From NCBI RefSeq assembly GCF_024713975.1, contig NC_091112.1:6944501-7008500 (forward strand): a DNA stretch of 64,000 bases. Direction: 5' to 3'. Shown one piece after another: positions 11,021 through 24,560 of this stretch. The translations under genes were made by a program, and so were the position numbers. Source of the stretch: Paralichthys olivaceus (taxonomy: Eukaryota; Chordata; Actinopteri; Pleuronectiformes; Paralichthyidae). The notes beneath the pieces are model-generated. The model saw nothing but the letters and a program-made list of their open reading frames with translations, did not search any database and was not told where the DNA came from. Positions within the stretch are counted from its first letter, which is position 1. The number at the start of each line of letters is the position of its first letter.

Positions 11021-14000
11021 ATGGCTCGGTACAACGAGGTGAAGCTTCTGCTGAAAAACTGGGAGCAGGAGTTCGTCCAGCAGCACCAGAGGAAACCCAA
11101 CAAGGTGATTCAAACTAAACTTCTGGAACGTGATGGAAGAATATTGACTATCGATAACTGAAACATGAATTTCATGGGGAACAATGATAAAATCTGACTC
11201 ACACAGTGCTGTTTGATTTTCAGGAGGACGTTGATCAAGCTCCAGAAGAGACCAGGAGTGAGCACTGAGCTTACATTGCTTTCTAACATTTATTTACCTT
11301 TGATTTGATCTGTTTAGAGACAAAAGAGAATCACTTTGTGTGTGTCTGCATTTTCAGAACTGTATAAAGAATATCGCGATTTGAAACAAGCCAAAGAGAA
11401 CAGCAGCAGTGATGCAGCCAGCGAACAGTGTAAAACTACAGCTGAGGTCAGTACAGCCCACAGGCTACTGAGGAAACAGTATTTGTATCTGGCACAGTGT
11501 TTATACTTTCACATATTGTTTTGTATAAATGCATTTACAGTGAAAAAGTAGTCCATCAATGCAAACATATTAGAGATCTGGCCCTGTGCAGGATTTAAAC
11601 TAGAACTGTGGACTTTGCAGACGTTATAAATTACTGTCCAATTTGTTTGTGTGTTGTCTGTCCATTCAGAAGTCAGACTGCTGGGGCGCTCATCTGAATC
11701 GCAGTATGATGCCGGTGTCTTGTCCCAAACTGACATCTGAGGACAGAGATAGTCTTAAGGCCTCGTCACAATATTATGGCCTGAAGCTTAAACATAACCT
11801 GGCCACACTCAGTAAGGTAAGGCACACTTGAAATAAAATCCTGATTATGCTTATTATGGTCAGAATGAGAGGGAAGGTTTGTGATACCAAAATCGAGATG
11901 AAATGTTCAGGGCAACAGTAATGTTGGTTTTAATACCTTTGTAATGATTTCCTGTTGCTATTCCAGGAGGAACCTGTCTCCCTGCGGAAATCAGTCCTTC
12001 CTGGTCGAGTTCCTTTTAACTCATTGAAAAGTCGACAGATTGGTCAAACGCACAGCCCTGTTGTTGCTGCTGTCACTGACAAGACCACACCCACTAACCC
12101 TGCATCCAGCCCCTTTTCACCGAGGTAATGCATTAAAGAAAGTATTTCAATGGAAGCCATATATCATCACTGCATTAATCCTAGATGTGTAACCAAATGA
12201 ATATTGGATTGCAATTTGGTCTGTAAATAATCTATATATATATATACTGCGTATATCTTGTATTATTATAGTAGTATTTTTGATTATAAGTGTAAATCTG
12301 ACCTACTATGTCTTAATTATTATTATTATTAAATCAATAATTTCTTATTTATATAATACCATATGGAATAATTTTAATTTTTTAATATTGCAAATTTCAG
12401 ACTTTCATGACTTCTCGAGCACAGCTATTACACCATATTTCATTTGATTGTATTTCCTTTTTCATTTGACCAGAACAGCCTGTAAACATCCTTCTTTGTT
12501 CACAGAAGAGTGAAGACTTGCTTGGGGTCTCTGGTGTCAAAGACGCTACAATCCGAGGAAAGCGATGAGCCGTTTGAACCTTTTGAACTTGTTAAAGAAT
12601 TAAGTGATGAACATTTAGATGCAGCTAGTAGTGGTAGTATTACTAAATTAAGTGATTTAAGTAGTAGGGTTAGTACCAGTAAAGTACTTGGCTCACAAAA
12701 TCAAAATGGCTCTAGTCCCCCTCCCTCCTCAGCCAGATCTTCTGCCTTGTTGATGTCGTTGTCTCCTCCAAGTAACAGAGAAACCTCAGGAGAAGACTTT
12801 GCGGCACCAGGAAAATTAAATGACACTATTGGAGCTTCAAACAAAAAATATAATTCTGAAACAATAGGAACTCCACGTCAGAGTCTTGGTTCTTTGAGAG
12901 GAAGTCCTCAGTTTCTTGGAGGTTTCAGAGGAGGAGCTGGAGCTAATGTTGCAGAAGGAAGGCCCTCTCCTGTCAGCAGGCTGAGTTTTGTTGACAAGAA
13001 GTGGCTGGAGAGGTGTCAGGTGTTTGGAGAGATAGGGGCAGAGGAGAGACCTGGAGCAGGCAACCAGGAGGTGCAGGCAGAGAGAAAAGAAGAGAGGGAA
13101 CCACAAGGAGAAATACAAGGAGTTGAAAGAGCAGACAAAGGAGAAATAGATGCAGAGGGAGAAAGAAGAGAGGCGATAGACTTAGGAAGAGATGCAGGCA
13201 TTAAGAGCAATAAGAGTGATGAAACAGGTGCTGATAGTGTTGCTCAACAACCCTCCAAAAAAAACAAAGAAGGAGGAGAAGAAAAAAAGAAAAAGAAGAG
13301 AGGTGAGGAGATGCAAAGAGAACCAACACCACCTCCAACAATAGAGGATGAGGGTGAGACTAGTCCCAAGTCCAAAGGTACAAAGAAGAGAGGGAGGAAG
13401 AGGCAGAGAGAGGGAGATGACACAGAGGGAGGAGTGAAGAAGAAGAGGAGTGTGAAAAAGAAAGAGGAGAGCTCTGATTTGAATCCCAGCCCATCTCGAA
13501 AAGGAGGGAAGAAAAGGAAAACTAAAGGAAAGGGAGAGGAAGATGGAGAAGATGATGAGAAACAAATCAAGGAACCCAAAAAGGTAAGGAGCTACATTTA
13601 TGTCTTTCATGGAACATATTGTCGTGTCATGTTATTTATTTTTTACAAATTCATGAAATGATTCTTCAAGGTGCCCCAGGAGAACTTGTTAGGAGAGATA
13701 GACGAGGAATTTCTGACGAAGAGAATGTGTCAGAGTCAGCCTGTGAGAGCCAGGTAGGATCACACAAGACCACGTGCTGCACAATGCTAATGCAGCATGT
13801 TTATCTGCAACCTGTGAAAAACTATGTTTGTTTTACTGTGACAGAGGCATGAAAGGTGCTGAGGGTAACTTTGTGAAGATAAATCTGAAGAAGAAATCTC
13901 ATGTCAAAGGTTACGCACTCAGAGGAATGGCTCTACGCAAACAGGTACATTTCTTACATGTGTTCTTGTGTGTGCATGATTGTCCCACAAATCGATGTGT

Positions 14001-17000
14001 TTTATCACTGGCGTTCAGATAAGTTATCATATTATGAATTAATCTGCTTATTGCTGATGGACAATCAAACACATGTAAGGATGTATTTTTCATGCAGTGT
14101 TTCCTGACTCTTAGTTAATAACATCAAATGTGCCTCTTTGCTGGGTTTTCTTGGCGTCATAAATCTGTGGTGTATGTTTCAGTTGTACATGCAGAAGTTC
14201 CAGCTGAAAGGTGAACGTTTTGGTGGAGGCGGTGGTTTCTTTGGCAGAGGAAGGAGAGGAGGCTTTAGAGGGGGGCTCAATCGACAGGGTGACACCTGCT
14301 ACAAGTGCGGAGGAACCGGACACTGGGCCATGGACTGCAAAGGACGAGGTAACAGAGTCAACATTCACACAAAACAACTTGCAGTGGCAAAAATAAAACT
14401 CAGGATGTTTTGACGCCTGATTATTCAGACCTATGTTCACATTTGTTAACATTCTATCCGGTTAGTTTCACATTGTAATTTAGCAAACGTACTAACGGAC
14501 TTGGCTTGACTTACCGACGACCGGTCCTCATCACCTTTGTGTTCTGATGAACGTGAAATACCTCTGAACTCTGTTGTGTAGCTCCTCCCCCTCCTGTTCC
14601 CGAGGACGGACCTGTTGAAGAGGAGCCGTTTGAACTTCCAACTCTGGAGGAGGTTGCCCGGGCAACTGGAACACTGCAGCCTCAGCCGCTTTGTAAGTCT
14701 GAACTTTGTTGAGCTTTCTGTTGCCTCATCTATATAAATAATTTATACAGTTTGTCTGGTTTGTTGTTTTGTTGTATGGATTTCTTTTGAAATCTTTATC
14801 TCACTCTACTTAAGAATTATTGACATTTAATGCAACTTCAATCCACCACACCATATTCTATATATTGCATAAAAAACATGTTGGTGACTTTTTATAAGAC
14901 GATTAATATGTCAACAAGCAACAGGGATGTTTTGCAAACACAAGAAATTTTAGTTCCAGTATCACAAATACTTTAGTATTTGTCCTGGTTGTGTGAATCC
15001 TGGTGTGTTTGTGTGTTCCAGTGTCATCCCCCAGTGTCAGTGAGGAGCAACAGCAACAGAATAATGAAGCGGAGCATAAAGACGACGTGTTGTTGAAAGT
15101 GATTCGTCCTGATTACGAGCGACCCGCTCCTCCGCCACCGATGGAACCATTTTATCCCGTCACAGATGATGGAAAAGTTCAGGGTAAACATAACTCCTTA
15201 ATTTTTACTTACATGGTAAACTGAAACAAAATGATTTTCTCACAAGTTAACTCCGTCTGTGTACACGTGTCCAGCAACACCTGCTGATGTGTATGCAGCT
15301 CTGAAAGACCTCGGCTATGAGTCATTTCGACCAGGACAGGAGGAGGCCATCATGAGGATCCTGTCAGGTACAAAACACACAGCACAGACTCGCACTGTTT
15401 ATCTGTGTAGCTATAACCTGTGTTCATGTTTGTCTCTGTCACTCTCTTATCTCTGTCTTTAGGTCTCTCTACCCTGGTCGTGTTGTCAACGGGAATGGGT
15501 AAATCGTTGTGCTATCAGCTTCCGGCGTACTTGTACGCTCAGAGGTCAAAATGTATCACACTGGTCATCTCACCTCTCGTCTCACTCATGGATGATCAGG
15601 TAATCACATAAACCTCAGCATAAGAAATCATAAGATTAAATCACAGATCAGAGCAAATTGAATTACTCACTTTAAACAGTGATGCAGTCGACACTCTCTT
15701 CATGTGTGTTTCCAGCTGTCTGGTCTGCCAGCCACGCTGAGGGCAGCCTGCATCCACTCCAACATGACCATGAAACAGAGGGAAGCTGCCATAGAAAAGG
15801 TAACGCACATTACAGGAACCTCCACAGTTGAGTAGCAAGAGTATGATTCCTCTCATCCCCTTTTCATCACTCTTCTTATTCACAATCGCGTGTGAGGATT
15901 CTTGAAAAATTCACAGACTGTTCTTAATAGAAGGTTTAATCCAGTACATCGACATCTGGTCCCGGCGTCATCTAGCCCAGATAGAATGGCCACATCATCC
16001 AGGTTTTTGACAGTACTGTTTCAGTCTGTCTGTCTGTCTCTCCCTCCTCTGTTTCTCCAGGTGAAGTCCGGCCAGGTGTGTGTGCTGCTCCTCTCTCCGG
16101 AGGCTCTGGTTGGTGGAGGTGGCTCAGGTGTAGGGTGTCTGCCCTCTGCTCAGGAGCTCCCTCCTGTGGCCTTTGCCTGTATAGACGAAGCTCACTGTGT
16201 CTCTGAGTGGTCACACAACTTCAGACCGTGTTACCTGAGGCTCTGTAAGGTGGGTTCATGATGGTGTGTGTTTGTGCCTATGTTTCATGTTTCACACCAC
16301 CATCAGTTAATTTAAGGGGGGAAACAACATCTGAATATTACAATACATTGCACTTAACTATTTACAAGTACAGGTGATAACACTAATATTGTTTAAAGGT
16401 TCGACAATCACCAAATTAAGGTTTGAAACCAATATTAGATAGAAAGTGAAAACAATTTTCATAATAATTAGCAGTTCCTGTTATTTCTTTTTGTGCCTTC
16501 ATCTCTCTGCTGCAACTCAAAGCTGCTCATTTGTTTTTAGAATATTGTAGATAGATGAATTCTATCACATGTAAGAATTGATTTATAGTCTTACCACTAT
16601 ACCCTTGCACTTATGTGATGTTTTTATATTTTTAGGTATTAAGGGAGCGTTTGGGAGTGCAGTGCTTGCTGGGACTCACTGCTACGGCCACGCAATCTAC
16701 TGCTCTGGACATCGCTCAGCATCTGGACATCACCGATCAAGAAGGCATCGCAGTTCGATCTGCAGCAGTGCCTCCCAACCTGTATCTGTCTGTGTCCATG
16801 GATAGAGAGAAGGATCAGGTGTGATGATTTACAGATGTCTCCAAGGACTCCATCTGCCCCTATGTGTCTGTGTATATTTTCAGTTGGTTAACTCTACCTG
16901 TGCAACTTTTCTTTTTTTATATTTTAAGGCTTTAGTGTCCTTGTTAAAAGGCGACCGCTTTGGTTGTCTGGACTCCATCATTGTCTACTGCACCAGGAGA

Positions 17001-19723
17001 GAGGAGACTGCTCGTGTGTCAGCGCTGCTCAGGACCTGCCTGCAGGGGGTGCTGGTGAAAGAAAACAAACAAAACAACAGCAGCCAGACACAAAACAGCT
17101 CCTCAGCACAGAGGAAGAAAGACCTGGGTAAGCTTAGAACCAATTCATTTTTTTGTCATGAAAACTGAGGGAAAAAAAGTTTGAGCAAAGGTTTAGGGTG
17201 GAAATGAATAACATCAGCCAACAACATCTTTAACTCTTGTTTTCTCTTTGTCTCTTCTGTACACAGCAAGGAAGAAGATACGTAAGCCACTGAAGTGGCA
17301 GGCTGAGACGTACCACGCCGGCCTGACAGCGTCCGAGCGCCGTCGTGTCCAGAACAACTTCATGTGCGGGGAGCTTAGAATAGTGGTGGCCACTGTGGCT
17401 TTTGGCATGGGCCTCGACAAATCTGATGTTCGTGGTATCATCCACTTCAACATGCCAAAGGTGGGTTGTTGCCGAATCAGTAGCTCTTCAAACTTTTGTA
17501 ATCCTGTCGCTATGAACATAAATAAAGCGTAGATAGAGATATTTTTAAATGGTGCTTGTTACAAACTTGGAAAATTCCCCAAAGTTAGTTTGCTTTACTT
17601 TTTACTGCATGAATACAGAATATTGTTGACTGAGAGCTTCCCATGTCCCATCTACATCAACATTCCCTGACTGGTAATTGTTTCTCCAGAGCTTTGAGAG
17701 CTACGTTCAGGAAATTGGGAGGGCAGGGAGAGACGGAGAAGCGGCCCATTGTCACCTCTTCCTGGACCCTGAGGTGAAAATCAAATTGTGCTCTCTGCTG
17801 GTCTTTTTATTCTCTTATGTATAAATATATTCACTGCCTGCGTATTTGTGTGAAGGGTGGAGACCTCCATGAGCTTCGTCGTCACATCTATGCAGACACA
17901 GTGGACCACTACACAGTGAAGAGGCTGGTCCAGAAAGTTTTCCCTCCATGTAAATGTAAACAGATACACCAGAAACAACAGGAGCTCGTCAAGGTAACTC
18001 CCCTTTTTGTGTGTGTGCGTGTTTGTGGTTCACATGCTTTTCCAATAAGTGTTTATTCCAAGACTTTCTGTCAAGTAAAATTATGCTTCTCTCTGACTGT
18101 AGGACATTGAGGACACTGAGCTGTTGGAGATGATGGATGTGTGTGATCAGGAGATCCTCATGAACCCTCCTACTCAGCAGGACGTAGAAGACGCAGACAA
18201 ACCAAAACCTGCTGCTGCACAGGTTTTATATTTAATCGTTTCTTTTTAACCCAATCACCCAATAAAAGAAACTGAAGGAGGTTGATATTTTAATACATTT
18301 TATGAGGACACATTTTACAACACTTAACATAACCTTGTTTTCACTTTAAGGAGACGTCACATCCCGGTCCGTTACCAACCCAGGAAGACGGAGATGAAGG
18401 AAAGGTAAAAGAGGAGAGCAAAGAGGAGCAGGCAGTAAAAGATGAGGGAGCTGATGGTTTGTGTGTGGAGGTGAAGGCAGCCGGAGATTTGCTGAAAGAC
18501 GACAGAGAAGAGAGCAGTGATTGGCCCCGAGAGCGAGTGTGTCACACGCACGAGAGAGCGATTCCCATCCAACAGACTGTGGAGGCTCTGGACATCACAG
18601 AGGAAGGTGAGTAGAAACACACACGAGGATATATACACAAAGCAAAGGTCAATCAAAACAAAATGAAGCATGGTGGATAGTAGGACACGGTATTAATGTA
18701 TTAATCTATTAAATACTTTAAAAACCTAATTGTTTGTCTCTCTCTCTCTCTGTTTGTGTGTCGGTCAGGTGTGGAAACTCTGCTCTGTTATCTGGAGCTG
18801 CATCCTCAGCGCTTCGTCGAACTTCTTCACCCCACCATGTCTGTGTGTAAAGTCAGCTGCTATGATGGACCGAGACAGCTCCAGAAAATCACAAAAATGT
18901 ATGCAATGTTAAGACATTCTCGTGCGTTGCCCCACGTGCCAGACTGCACAGCTTTAATGAACTTCTCTGTATTTCTTCTTCACAGCTGCCCTCCCGTCGC
19001 TGTGGTCCTGGCTAGAAGGCGAATGGCGGGCGAGAAAGTGGAATCCTGTGATCAGCTGGAGTTTGACGTCGTCGAGGTTGCGGACACTATGGGATGGCAG
19101 CTTCCTATTGTAAAGAGGGGACTCAGACAGCTGCAGTGGAGCACCGGCAGAGGTGTGTTTATGAACTATTGAAGAATATTCACGTTTTTCTACAGTGTCA
19201 AAAATTATATTAAGTAGTTAAACTGTTATTGTGGAGTGCTTATTAAAGGTCTTTCACTTGACACGACCCAAATCACTCCTTATTTCCTGTCAGGTCTAAT
19301 GACAAAACAAAAACAATTGATCATAAATATTTGTTTTACAGCTGGCGGGCGTAGCGGCATCCAAGTTGAATTCTCCTCTCCGTCTTTCTACTTCCGCTCC
19401 TTCGGTGACCTGAGCGACGAGGAGATGGACAGAGTTTGTCGGTTCCTCCATAATCGGGTGCAGGACCAAGAGAGGACACAGCTCTACCAGCTGACCGCCT
19501 GTTTTAAGGCCTTCAAGAGGTAAACACTGTTTTACAATAAGTGAAATTAATTCTATTAATCAGCTCAAATGGTTGTAATGAAAGGTAAATTGAGGAAGTT
19601 TTTTTAAATCTTTAATGGCAGTTGTCTACGATGGTTGCAGTTTATTCTGTTCTTTGACTGATATTTCCTAATCTGTTTTGATTTGGTAAATCCCACCTGT
19701 CTATCTTCATAGTCCCTTAATTA

Positions 19724-19762
<39 letters not shown>

Positions 19763-21035
19763 CGCGCTTTGTTGCAGTGTTGCCTTCCAGAGTGTCTTGT
19801 CCTGTGTCCATGACTTGGATGCGTCCCGCAGTCTGCAGCTGAAAAACCTTCTCTCTGAATACTTTGACAAGCGGCGAGACAGAGAGCACACACTCAAAAC
19901 AATGGAGCTTGAGGAGCTTGACAAATATAAAGTAAAACACACAGCACGGATATCTGGCGTTTGAGCTCAAATTGTGTCTTAGATGCTCTGAATATTCTGG
20001 TTTACTTGTATATTTGTCTTTGCAGCTGTTGGACTTTGAAAATCAGATCCGAGCGGACATCAGAAGTTTTCTCTCAAACCGGAGCGACGAGAAGTTTTCT
20101 GGAAGAGCTGTTGCCAGAATCCTCCACGGCATAGGTGAGAGCACAGGAACATATGAACGTCCTCTGACATTAACAGAGATTACCTTTCCACTAGTAGCAC
20201 TGGTACATGCACGTGATTTCGTTTGCCCCCTTTTTTTGTGAATGAAAGTTGCTCTTTTGCTGTATTTGAAATTTGGTGAACGTTTCATTTTCACCACTGA
20301 GCAAAAACTCTCCACTGAAAGGAAGAGCACTGGCTTAACCATACCTGATCCAGTGACGTTTACCATGGAAGCTCTGGACCTCTAGAGGGTGCTATAGGAT
20401 TAATGGGGAGAAAAATGACATTGACACTGTTAGAAGTATAAGTGTGAATAAAACTGAGCTCTGATTTTGAAAAAAAATTAACAGGGTTCACAGATCATAT
20501 TGTCTCAATTTAAAAACATATATTTACAAGGTGACGATGCACAAGCACCTTAATACATGCTCACTGATTTCCCTATGTATCCGTCCCATATACACACAAA
20601 CTTAGTCGATGCAATTTCAGAGGATCTGTGTAGAATAAGGAAGAATTCAGTGGTTTATTTAATGGCAAACCAAAGGCGTGCAGAAAAGAGGGGCTCTTGA
20701 TTTCAACACTGCTCAGGAAGAATGTAACATTGTGTCGCGGAGGTGGAAAGTCCCAACACCGTTTTATCTGTATCTCCCTGGATTGTCGGTAAGGATGAGT
20801 CATGTGTAACTAATCCAAAATTCCTGCCCAGTTTAAAGTGCATTTATCTGTGAATGAGGATTTATTCCTTAAGTAACGACTTACACTTACTTAAGATGAA
20901 CTCTGTTTCTCAGGCAGTCCGTGCTATCCTGCCCTGACCTACGGCCGAGACAGACGCTACTGGAGGAAGTACATTCAGTTCGACTTTAACCAGCTCATCA
21001 GACTGGCCACTCAGGAAATCATATACTTCAAGTAA
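11021..21035 (+). CDS. recql4: RecQ-like DNA helicase 4 with Sld2 N-terminus
   Basis: A nuclear 3'-5' DNA helicase; its Sld2-like N-terminus acts in replication initiation. The 28 coding exons are 11021-11104, 11224-11257, 11358-11446, 11670-11816, 11967-12124, 12506-13583, 13671-13753, 13845-13944, 14183-14348, 14582-14692, 15022-15183, 15275-15367, 15463-15599, 15716-15799, 16061-16249, 16636-16818, 16929-17127, 17267-17460, 17690-17773, 17856-17993, 18103-18222, 18351-18606, 18769-18898, 18986-19152, 19342-19519, 19778-19931, 20026-20134 and 20914-21035. The sum is 4749 bases, 1582 residues (human 1208). Visible parts: Sld2-like start with [14 protein letters not shown] (about 36-50); a long Lys/Glu-rich exon 6 (171-530); a zinc knuckle [14 protein letters not shown] (about 629-643); motif 0 around FRPGQEEAI; Walker A STGMGKS (777-783); DEAH (884-887); [18 protein letters not shown] (about 1104-1114); and the RECQL4-type C-terminus, [11 protein letters not shown]. 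The extra length is mostly exon 6. All phases join without a stop. Confidence 0.96.
19725..19767. repeat. (TG)n(CG)n tract touching the recql4 exon 26 acceptor
   Basis: About 15 TG units run straight into seven CG units. The tract ends ten bases before the exon begins at 19778. Alternating purine-pyrimidine of this kind favours Z-DNA. Confidence 0.95.
20135..20913. other. Last intron of recql4
   Basis: This 779-base intron lies between exons 27 and 28. No exon or RNA gene is seen in it and no repeat family was recognised. Confidence 0.6.
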
Positions 21036-21177
21036 CTGACCGAACATGCACGAACACGCATGCTGAGGATGCACAATTCTACCATAAAACACCTTTACAC
21101 CATATTGTTGGGTAATTTAAATTATGCTGTTTTCTGTGTTTTTGTATACATGTTAAAAAGTTTTTTGTGTGGGTTGT

Positions 21178-21183
21178 AATAAA
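21178..21183 (+). terminator. Polyadenylation signal of recql4
   Basis: AATAAA, followed at once by another AATAAA-like run, lies about 143 bases after the stop, with TTTTTTCT downstream. Confidence 0.75.
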
Positions 21184-21811
21184 ATAAAATCTATTTTTTC
21201 TAGCTTGGCCGCGCAGTGACATTCATTTAAAATATGTCAGGAAAATCTCTTTAGGAAACTTGTAGGCAGAGAGGGTGTTTATTTTTTCTTGACACAAAAC
21301 TATTTCTTAATATTTAAAAACTTAAATCCTCAGATGATATGAGGAAGAAAAATTAAAAAGAGCAAAAAAAAAGTGGAGAATTTTCCTCCCACCATTTCTC
21401 TGTGTCAACTCTGTGTTGATTCAAGAAGTAAGAAAAAAGATAAGAACACTAATATTTACTTGTACTGACAGGAATAATTTATGACTCTTGCTTGGTAAAA
21501 AATGTAATCTGTTATGATGAGTCACTATCTGAAGTCAGTTGCAGGATTTTCTTTGTTAAACATTTTCTCAACCGCAGCAGACAGACATGGACCTTGTGAG
21601 TCATAAACTTTAACAATTCGAGGTTTAATTGTCTCATGTTGCTGTAAAGACCTGTGCCGTGAAAGGACGCGCATCTGTTTATTACAGTTAAGTTACAACT
21701 GCTTGATCTGATGTAGAAAATGTTTAGACCTGATGGGAAATTACTTGTTTTCTTGCTGAGATAAGAAGATCAGTACGTCTCTGATGTTTGTATGTTATAT
21801 ATAAAGCTACA

Positions 21812-21885
21812 GCTAGAAGTCGCTTAGCTTAGCTTAGCACAGCACAAAGTATGGAAACAGGGAAACGGCTGGCTGTCTCCTGGCT
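21812..21885. repeat. Fragment of a TTAGC-repeat teleost element
   Basis: AGAAGTCGCTTAGCTTAGCT followed by TATGGAAACAGGGAAACGGCT resembles a dispersed fish repeat that carries TTAGC repeats before GGAAACAGGGGGAAACAGC. A 14-base doublet, CTGGCTGTCTCCTGGCTGTC, follows. This is recognition from memory only. Confidence 0.45.
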
Positions 21886-23770
21886 GTCTCCTGGCCACGG
21901 CTTCATGTTCACTGCACAGACCTGAGTTCTGTCATTTCACTCTCAACATGCTCTATAGAATCAGGCAGATGAAACACAACCATACCAACATTTGGGATTA
22001 AAACCAGCAGTGCTGCTGCAGGGCTGAGGTGGCAGCCTGACCAGCTCTCCACTGTGTTTCAATAGTGGACTCTGGCTTTTACATATCTGCTTTGACTCTG
22101 ACATAATGTCATAAAATGTCAGGAAATCTGTCCAGTGAGCACATGTATCCTGAGGAGTCAGCGTTCCACCATTTATTAATATATGTGGAGGAGTTCATTT
22201 AAACCACGGTGCTGCAGCAGTTCTGTTTTTAAAACACGCATGACAAAAAGCAATGTTTGAAAATGTGTTAGGGTTTATGGCCGACACCATAGCTCAGCTT
22301 ATTTACTTTCTTGTGAAAGTACAAATATCTTTGAGGGTGAAACAGGGGTATTGACTTTCCCAGAAAGGTTAACCAAAGAAGGTCAGTGACGGTGATCGAT
22401 GTGCAATCTGCAAACAGCCACTCCCTGGGGATGTTTATTATTAAACGAGACTGAGCCTTTAGTAGAATAGCTTCAGACTCCATGTGAAGTTTCAGCTGAC
22501 CTTCATATTTTTTTCATTCTGTGATAACCAGGCTACAAGGATATTTACCCAACCCCTAGGTTGAAAACCACAGCAGGAGAGGATGTCATTTCTTTCAAGC
22601 ATAAAGTTGTCAAACGATTTTTCGAGACACGAAAAATAGTAATTGTTTCATGTGGTGTACATTTTCTCTTTCATAAATATGTGGCACAGAGAGAGAAATG
22701 ACTTCTGATCCGAACTTTATTTATTCAAGTTCCTGAAAGAAAAACAAAAACATACAGAAATTATCAACAGACATTATGTTTTTTTTTTAACGGGATAGCA
22801 AGAAGGCTCAGTGCAACAGTGTCAGATACTCAGACTAGAGACATGTCGTCACCCACTGCAACATACAGATGTCTAAATGTGGGACATGACCGGTACAACC
22901 AGCCCTACTCTAACACTGTAATAGATTCAGCTGAATGTCCATTACTCACTTAGTCCTCTTAATAACAGTCATTCAGTCTCACCACTCATTTTTATGCACT
23001 GTAGTCTTTAAGGCTTTACCACTATTTACTGTACATGTGCTACCACAAATGATCATTTCCACTTCAGACGTGACAGTAAGACAAGCAGTCAGCTTTTACA
23101 TTTCATGCATTAAGTGGCTCTTTTTATTTTATTTTCTTTCTGTGTCACTGGATTACTGCTTCATAAACATCTTTATGAAGTCGTAAAACCTCCCATCCTG
23201 CTTTCCACAGATTGGCAGGGTAGTCTCTCTGACTGGGTCTATCAACAACACTACTGTATGTATCATCCAGTATAATGTATATGGTGCTCAAAGGTCCAGT
23301 TTTAGGTGTGATTTAAAAGTTTCATTTGAAAAGTTACATGAGTCACAGAGCTCATTGAACCTCTTGAAATGTTCTGTAGAGTGTTAAGAGGCTGACTTCA
23401 GGAAATTCCAGTTTTCCTCAGTCAGCAGCCACATGCTGCAATCTCGGTCATTTTTTACAACATGTGCTTAAAGGATCAGCACTCAACCTGCAGTACATGT
23501 GGTCATTAAATGGGTCATTTTGTCTGACAGAAAGTGGATGTGCAAGCATATACTGCACGTGCAACCCATGCAGGTAACTTCACCACTGAGCTCTTTCCCA
23601 ATCATGTTAGGGCGTCACTTCTGCAAACAGCTCTTCATTCTTCATGGAATGGATTCCACAAGACGTAGGAAACATTCTTCAGAGATTCTGTTCCATGTTG
23701 ACTTGACTTAAATATTTGTCAGCTCCACATTTACCCTGCCACATCACAAAGGTTTTCTTTTTCTTTACAG

Positions 23771-23825
23771 GATTCAGGTCTGAATCAGGGATGACGCTAA
23801 AGTGTCTGATTCAGGTCTGAATCAG
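23771..23825. repeat. Two direct copies of an 18-bp near-palindrome
   Basis: GATTCAGGTCTGAATCAG occurs at 23771-23788 and again at 23808-23825. With flanking CT the second copy is the perfect 9-base inverted repeat CTGATTCAG-GT-CTGAATCAG. Confidence 0.85.
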
Positions 23826-24299
23826 TAAACTAATTCTCATGCCCTCAAAACTAGTTTCAACTTTTCAATGTTTGCTTTTTGATATGGTTCACTGTCATAA
23901 TGGAGGAAGGCAGCAGTGTTCTAAATCAGCTGCAGCTGTCTGATCAATCTTTTTAGAGGCCTGCGAACTCACCATTACAGTAGCCAAGTCAGATAAAGTC
24001 TTGGACAAGTTTATCCAGATCCTCTGGCATCTTTTCTTGGCTGCCAGTTCATTAAAGTTTGGGGTTAGGTTCTTTGCTGTGGAAACTCTCAAGATGGAAT
24101 GAAGGTGTGCATCAGTGAAACGACTCCTTGAGTTTAACTTGTCTCTAGGTCATAGTAGGATGACTTTGGGGTTGTCTTTTAGTGTGTCTGTTGAATTTAA
24201 GGTCCATGACTACGACAACATTTCTGGTTGTTTTAAACTTTCTTGTCTCTAGAAACAATTAATTCTGTTTCATGTTTGTTTGATTGAAGAAAATTGTAC

Positions 24300-24560
24300 A
24301 TCCAATCATGGGACTTGTCTTGTCTGGGATTACAGACCCCTGATGATATGGTTATATGAATGTATGTGCCATCTACATGAGGGTGGAAACATATTTAGTT
24401 GTTTTCCATAATCTGAGCGGGTGGGAGCATGTATATGTTGAACAGAAGAGGTCCCAGACTGGAGCCTTGCGGAGCTCCACAGGCCTTTTTTGTCTGCTCG
24501 ATGTAGAATTGCAGACACAAGCAGTTACCGTCCTTCAAGTGAGATTTAAACCATATCTAA
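24300..24560. repeat. Interspersed repeat fragment
   Basis: GGGAGCATGTATATGTTGAA, GAAGAGGTCCCAGACTGGAG and CCTTGCGGAGCTCCACAGG resemble phrases seen repeatedly in teleost introns. A distant relative (CTAGGACTGAGCCTTGTTGG) lies near 62000. I cannot assign a family; no open reading frame of a transposon is present. Confidence 0.4.

Noticed and set aside
13182-13610. 142-residue open frame on the - strand
   Set aside because: Antisense shadow of the Lys/Glu-rich recql4 exon 6; its Ser/Leu/Phe composition is the mirror of that bias.
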